NCBI GenBank assembly: GCA_014858325.1
Contig: RKCM01000028.1
Span: 1-5,958 of the forward strand
From: Oscillospiraceae bacterium
GTDB taxonomy: Bacteria; Bacillota; Clostridia; Oscillospirales; Ruminococcaceae
Length of the DNA: 5,958 bases
Direction: 5' to 3'
Under the pieces are notes generated by a model. The model ran no database searches, was not told where the DNA came from, and worked only from the letters and a program-made list of their open reading frames with translations. Shown here piece after piece: positions 4,572 through 5,958 of the stretch; position 1 is the first letter of the stretch; each line of letters begins with the position of its first letter. A program made the translations under genes and the position numbers.

Positions 4572-5591
4572 ATGAACAAGAAACAGAAGAAGACCCTCAG
4601 GCGGATCCTCATCGCGCTGGCGCTGGTGGTCCTCCTGAAACTGCTGCCCGCCCTGCCTGCCCCGGTGGAGCTGGCGCTCTACTGCATCCCCTACCTCGTG
4701 GTGGGCTGGGACGTGCTGCGCAAGGCCGTTAAGGGCGTGAAGAACCGCCAGCCCTTCGACGAGTGCTTCCTGATGGCCGTGGCCACCGTGGGCGCGTTTG
4801 CGCTGGGTGATTACGTCGAGGGCTGCGCCGTTATTATTTTTTACCAGATCGGCGAGCTGTTCCAGAGCGTGGCCGTGGGCAAGAGCCGCCAGAGCATTTC
4901 CAGCCTGATGGACATCCGCCCCGATTACGCCAACATCGAGGGGGAAGACGGCCGGCTGGAGCAGGTGGACCCCGATGAGGTGGAGATCGGCACCGTCATC
5001 GTCGTCCAGCCCGGCGAGCGCATCCCCATCGACGGCGTCATCGTCGAGGGCTCCTCTGCCCTGAACACCGCCGCCCTCACCGGCGAGAGCCTTCCCCGGG
5101 ACGTGCAGGCGGGGGATGCGGTCATCAGCGGCTGTGTCAACGTCACCGGCCTGCTGAAAGTGAAGACCACCAAGGAGTTCGGTGAATCCACCGTCTCCAA
5201 GATCCTCGATCTGGTGGAAAACTCCAGCATGAAGAAAGCCCGGGCCGAAAACTTCATCACCCGGTTTGCCCGGGTGTACACCCCCGCCGTCTGCTACGGC
5301 GCGCTGGCGCTGGCCTTCCTGCCCCCCATCGTCCTGCTGGTGCTGGCTTATCTGCTCAACTGCTTGGTGATCAGCGCCTTGCTTCATCGCTTCTGCGGAA
5401 TCCGCCGCCGGGAGGCCATGCTGGCCGCCACCCCCGCCGGGGCCAATGACATGGCGCTGATCTCAGGAGACCTAGGGGTCCATAGCCAAGACCTGAACGT
5501 CCTGCAGATCATTCGCATGATCGTCGTCGTATCGGTCTTTCCCCAGATCGTCCGTCTGGTAGTCTCTCTGTTGGAGGGCACCTGTCCGTAA
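4572..5591 (+). CDS. Broken P1B-type Zn/Cd ATPase fused in frame to an AbrB-family tail
   Basis: A 339-residue frame starting at ATG 4572, after a consensus AAAGGAGG (4557-4564). Residues 1 to about 255 are the N-terminal part of a P1B-2 heavy-metal ATPase: basic start, hydrophobic helices (11-30, 33-50, 65-92), FYQIGELFQ (90-98), KSRQSISSLMDIRPDYANI (104-122), and the actuator domain with PGERIPIDGVI (147-157) and TGES (170-173), then RFARVYTPAVC (231-241) leading into the next helix. The expected CPC motif, DKTGT phosphorylation site, nucleotide-binding domain and final helices are all absent. Instead, residues about 257-339 match the end of an AbrB-duplication membrane protein. It cannot pump metal by the P-type mechanism. 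It has no HMA domain of its own, which is provided by the gene at 4141. The cause is a deletion-fusion or an assembly error. Confidence 0.85.
   Translation: MNKKQKKTLRRILIALALVVLLKLLPALPAPVELALYCIPYLVVGWDVLRKAVKGVKNRQPFDECFLMAVATVGAFALGDYVEGCAVIIFYQIGELFQSVAVGKSRQSISSLMDIRPDYANIEGEDGRLEQVDPDEVEIGTVIVVQPGERIPIDGVIVEGSSALNTAALTGESLPRDVQAGDAVISGCVNVTGLLKVKTTKEFGESTVSKILDLVENSSMKKARAENFITRFARVYTPAVCYGALALAFLPPIVLLVLAYLLNCLVISALLHRFCGIRRREAMLAATPAGANDMALISGDLGVHSQDLNVLQIIRMIVVVSVFPQIVRLVVSLLEGTCP
5340..5591 (+). pseudogene. C-terminal remnant of an AbrB-family (COG3180-like) membrane protein
   Basis: Codons about 257-339 of the chimeric frame read VLAYLLNCLVISALLHRFCG (257-276), a membrane helix, then EAMLAATPAGANDMALISGD (281-300) and LGVHSQDLNVLQIIRMIVVV (301-320), ending in a hydrophobic FPQIVRLVVSLL. 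The TPAGAxDMALI and LQxxRxxVVV signatures are characteristic of the AbrB duplication domain (PF05145), which is membrane-bound and unrelated to the AbrB transition-state DNA-binding regulator. Its 5' part and start codon are missing. The exact border with the ATPase cannot be fixed by eye and lies within about 5320-5350. Assignment is from recalled family sequence. Confidence 0.72.
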
Positions 5592-5609
5592 TGTACCTCA
5601 GCCACAACC

Positions 5610-5646
5610 AAAACCACCGCGGTCATTCAGACCGCGGTGGTTTTTT
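5610..5646. terminator. Strong bidirectional intrinsic terminator
   Basis: AAAACCACCGCGGTC (5610-5624) and GACCGCGGTGGTTTT (5630-5644) form a perfect 15-bp stem with the 5-base loop ATTCA, followed by T to 5646. The A-run on the left provides a short T-tract for the opposite strand. It sits between two convergent genes, 18 bases after the rightward stop and just beyond the leftward stop, and serves both. Confidence 0.92.
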
Positions 5647-5647
5647 G

Positions 5648-5958
5648 TCACAGCGCTGCGGAAAAATCAATGTCGTGGCGCACCTGAAACCGGGGGATGT
5701 GGGTATCCACAAACTTGGGAATCTCACGCTGGGCCATTTCAATGAATCTCAGCGCCGCTGGGGAGAGCTTCCGGTTTTTCTTATACAGCATCCCCATAGA
5801 GCGCACGGTGGGCTTCTCCTCGATGGAGCAGAACAGGGGGGCGGGGTCGAACTGCTCCTCAAAAGTGACCGAGACTGGGGCAATGGCGAAGCCTTTTCCC
5901 CTGGAGGCCAGGCGGTAAGCGGTTGTGGTATTGATAATCTCCATCACCACCTCAGGCT
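5648..5958 (-). CDS. LysR-type transcriptional regulator, C-terminal part (5' end beyond window)
   Basis: The 102 visible codons (frame open to the right edge) encode the end of a periplasmic-binding-like effector domain of a LysR-type regulator (PF03466). Seen: PEVVMEIINTTTAYRLASRG followed by KGFAIAPVSV, which matches the usual 'TAYRLASxGxGxAxxP' turn, then SMGMLYKKNRKLSPAALRFIEMAQ, the typical 'RKLSPAAxxFIE' closing helix of LysR proteins. The tail after this is longer than average (IPKFVDTHIPRF...DFSAAL). The DNA-binding helix-turn-helix lies off the window. It converges on the AbrB remnant, so it may have controlled that gene or an unseen one to the right. Internal GTG and ATG codons at 5950-5944 are not the true start. 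Confidence 0.85.
   Translation of the reverse strand, partial: PEVVMEIINTTTAYRLASRGKGFAIAPVSVTFEEQFDPAPLFCSIEEKPTVRSMGMLYKKNRKLSPAALRFIEMAQREIPKFVDTHIPRFQVRHDIDFSAAL

Noticed and set aside
4158..5387. A 409-codon leftward open frame opposite the HMA and ATPase genes
   Set aside because: Low-complexity His/Gln/Gly/Asp-rich translation with no motif; the opposite strand carries the recognisable ATPase and HMA proteins with ribosome sites.
4572..5591. A complete functional heavy-metal P-type ATPase
   Set aside because: CPC, DKTGT, and the phosphorylation and nucleotide-binding domains are all missing, and the remaining C-terminus belongs to another family.

Overview
This 5,958-base window looks like a chromosomal stretch from a high-GC gut Firmicute of the Ruminococcaceae/Oscillospiraceae type (Faecalibacterium, Gemmiger or Subdoligranulum-like). 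The evidence is GC-rich codon choice, AAGGAGG-type Shine-Dalgarno sites, sigma-A promoters, and protein sequences that read like clostridial families. The genus is an inference, since there is no rRNA or other marker here.

Left part (1-2090). An NhaC-family Na+/H+ antiporter gene runs leftward off the window edge. Facing away from it is a small, likely real gene for a 52-residue charged helical protein. It converges on a hotdog thioesterase of the FlK type, and the stop codons of the two genes overlap inside a short hairpin loop. The thioesterase keeps Thr, Glu, Gly, His and Arg at the exact spacing of the FlK catalytic residues.

Middle (2271-3672). A TMEM164/YwaF-type membrane protein is followed by a nitroreductase. 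The nitroreductase has its own near-consensus promoter and a strong terminator.

Metal-response region (3702-5591). A near-consensus promoter carries a 12-2-12 type ArsR/SmtB operator over the start point. It drives an ArsR/SmtB repressor with an alpha-5 zinc-type metal site, followed by a free-standing heavy-metal-associated (HMA) domain protein with a DCxxC zinc/cadmium-type motif. A GC-rich terminator and a 155-base spacer follow; the spacer holds repeated DnaA-box-like words. Next comes what should be the P1B-type Zn/Cd efflux ATPase. The ATPase is broken: after about 255 residues, before the CPC membrane motif and the DKTGT phosphorylation domain, the frame runs into the C-terminal ~83 residues of an AbrB-duplication-family (COG3180-like) membrane protein. 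This in-frame chimera is the most unusual object in the window, and is either a real deletion-fusion or an assembly error.

Right end (5592-5958). A perfect 15-bp-stem terminator separates the chimeric gene from the 3' part of a leftward LysR-type regulator. A LysR gene is a plausible original neighbour of the lost AbrB-family gene.

Taken together, the sensor (ArsR), the binding protein (HMA) and the exporter remnant form a zinc/cadmium resistance cassette whose pump has apparently been lost.
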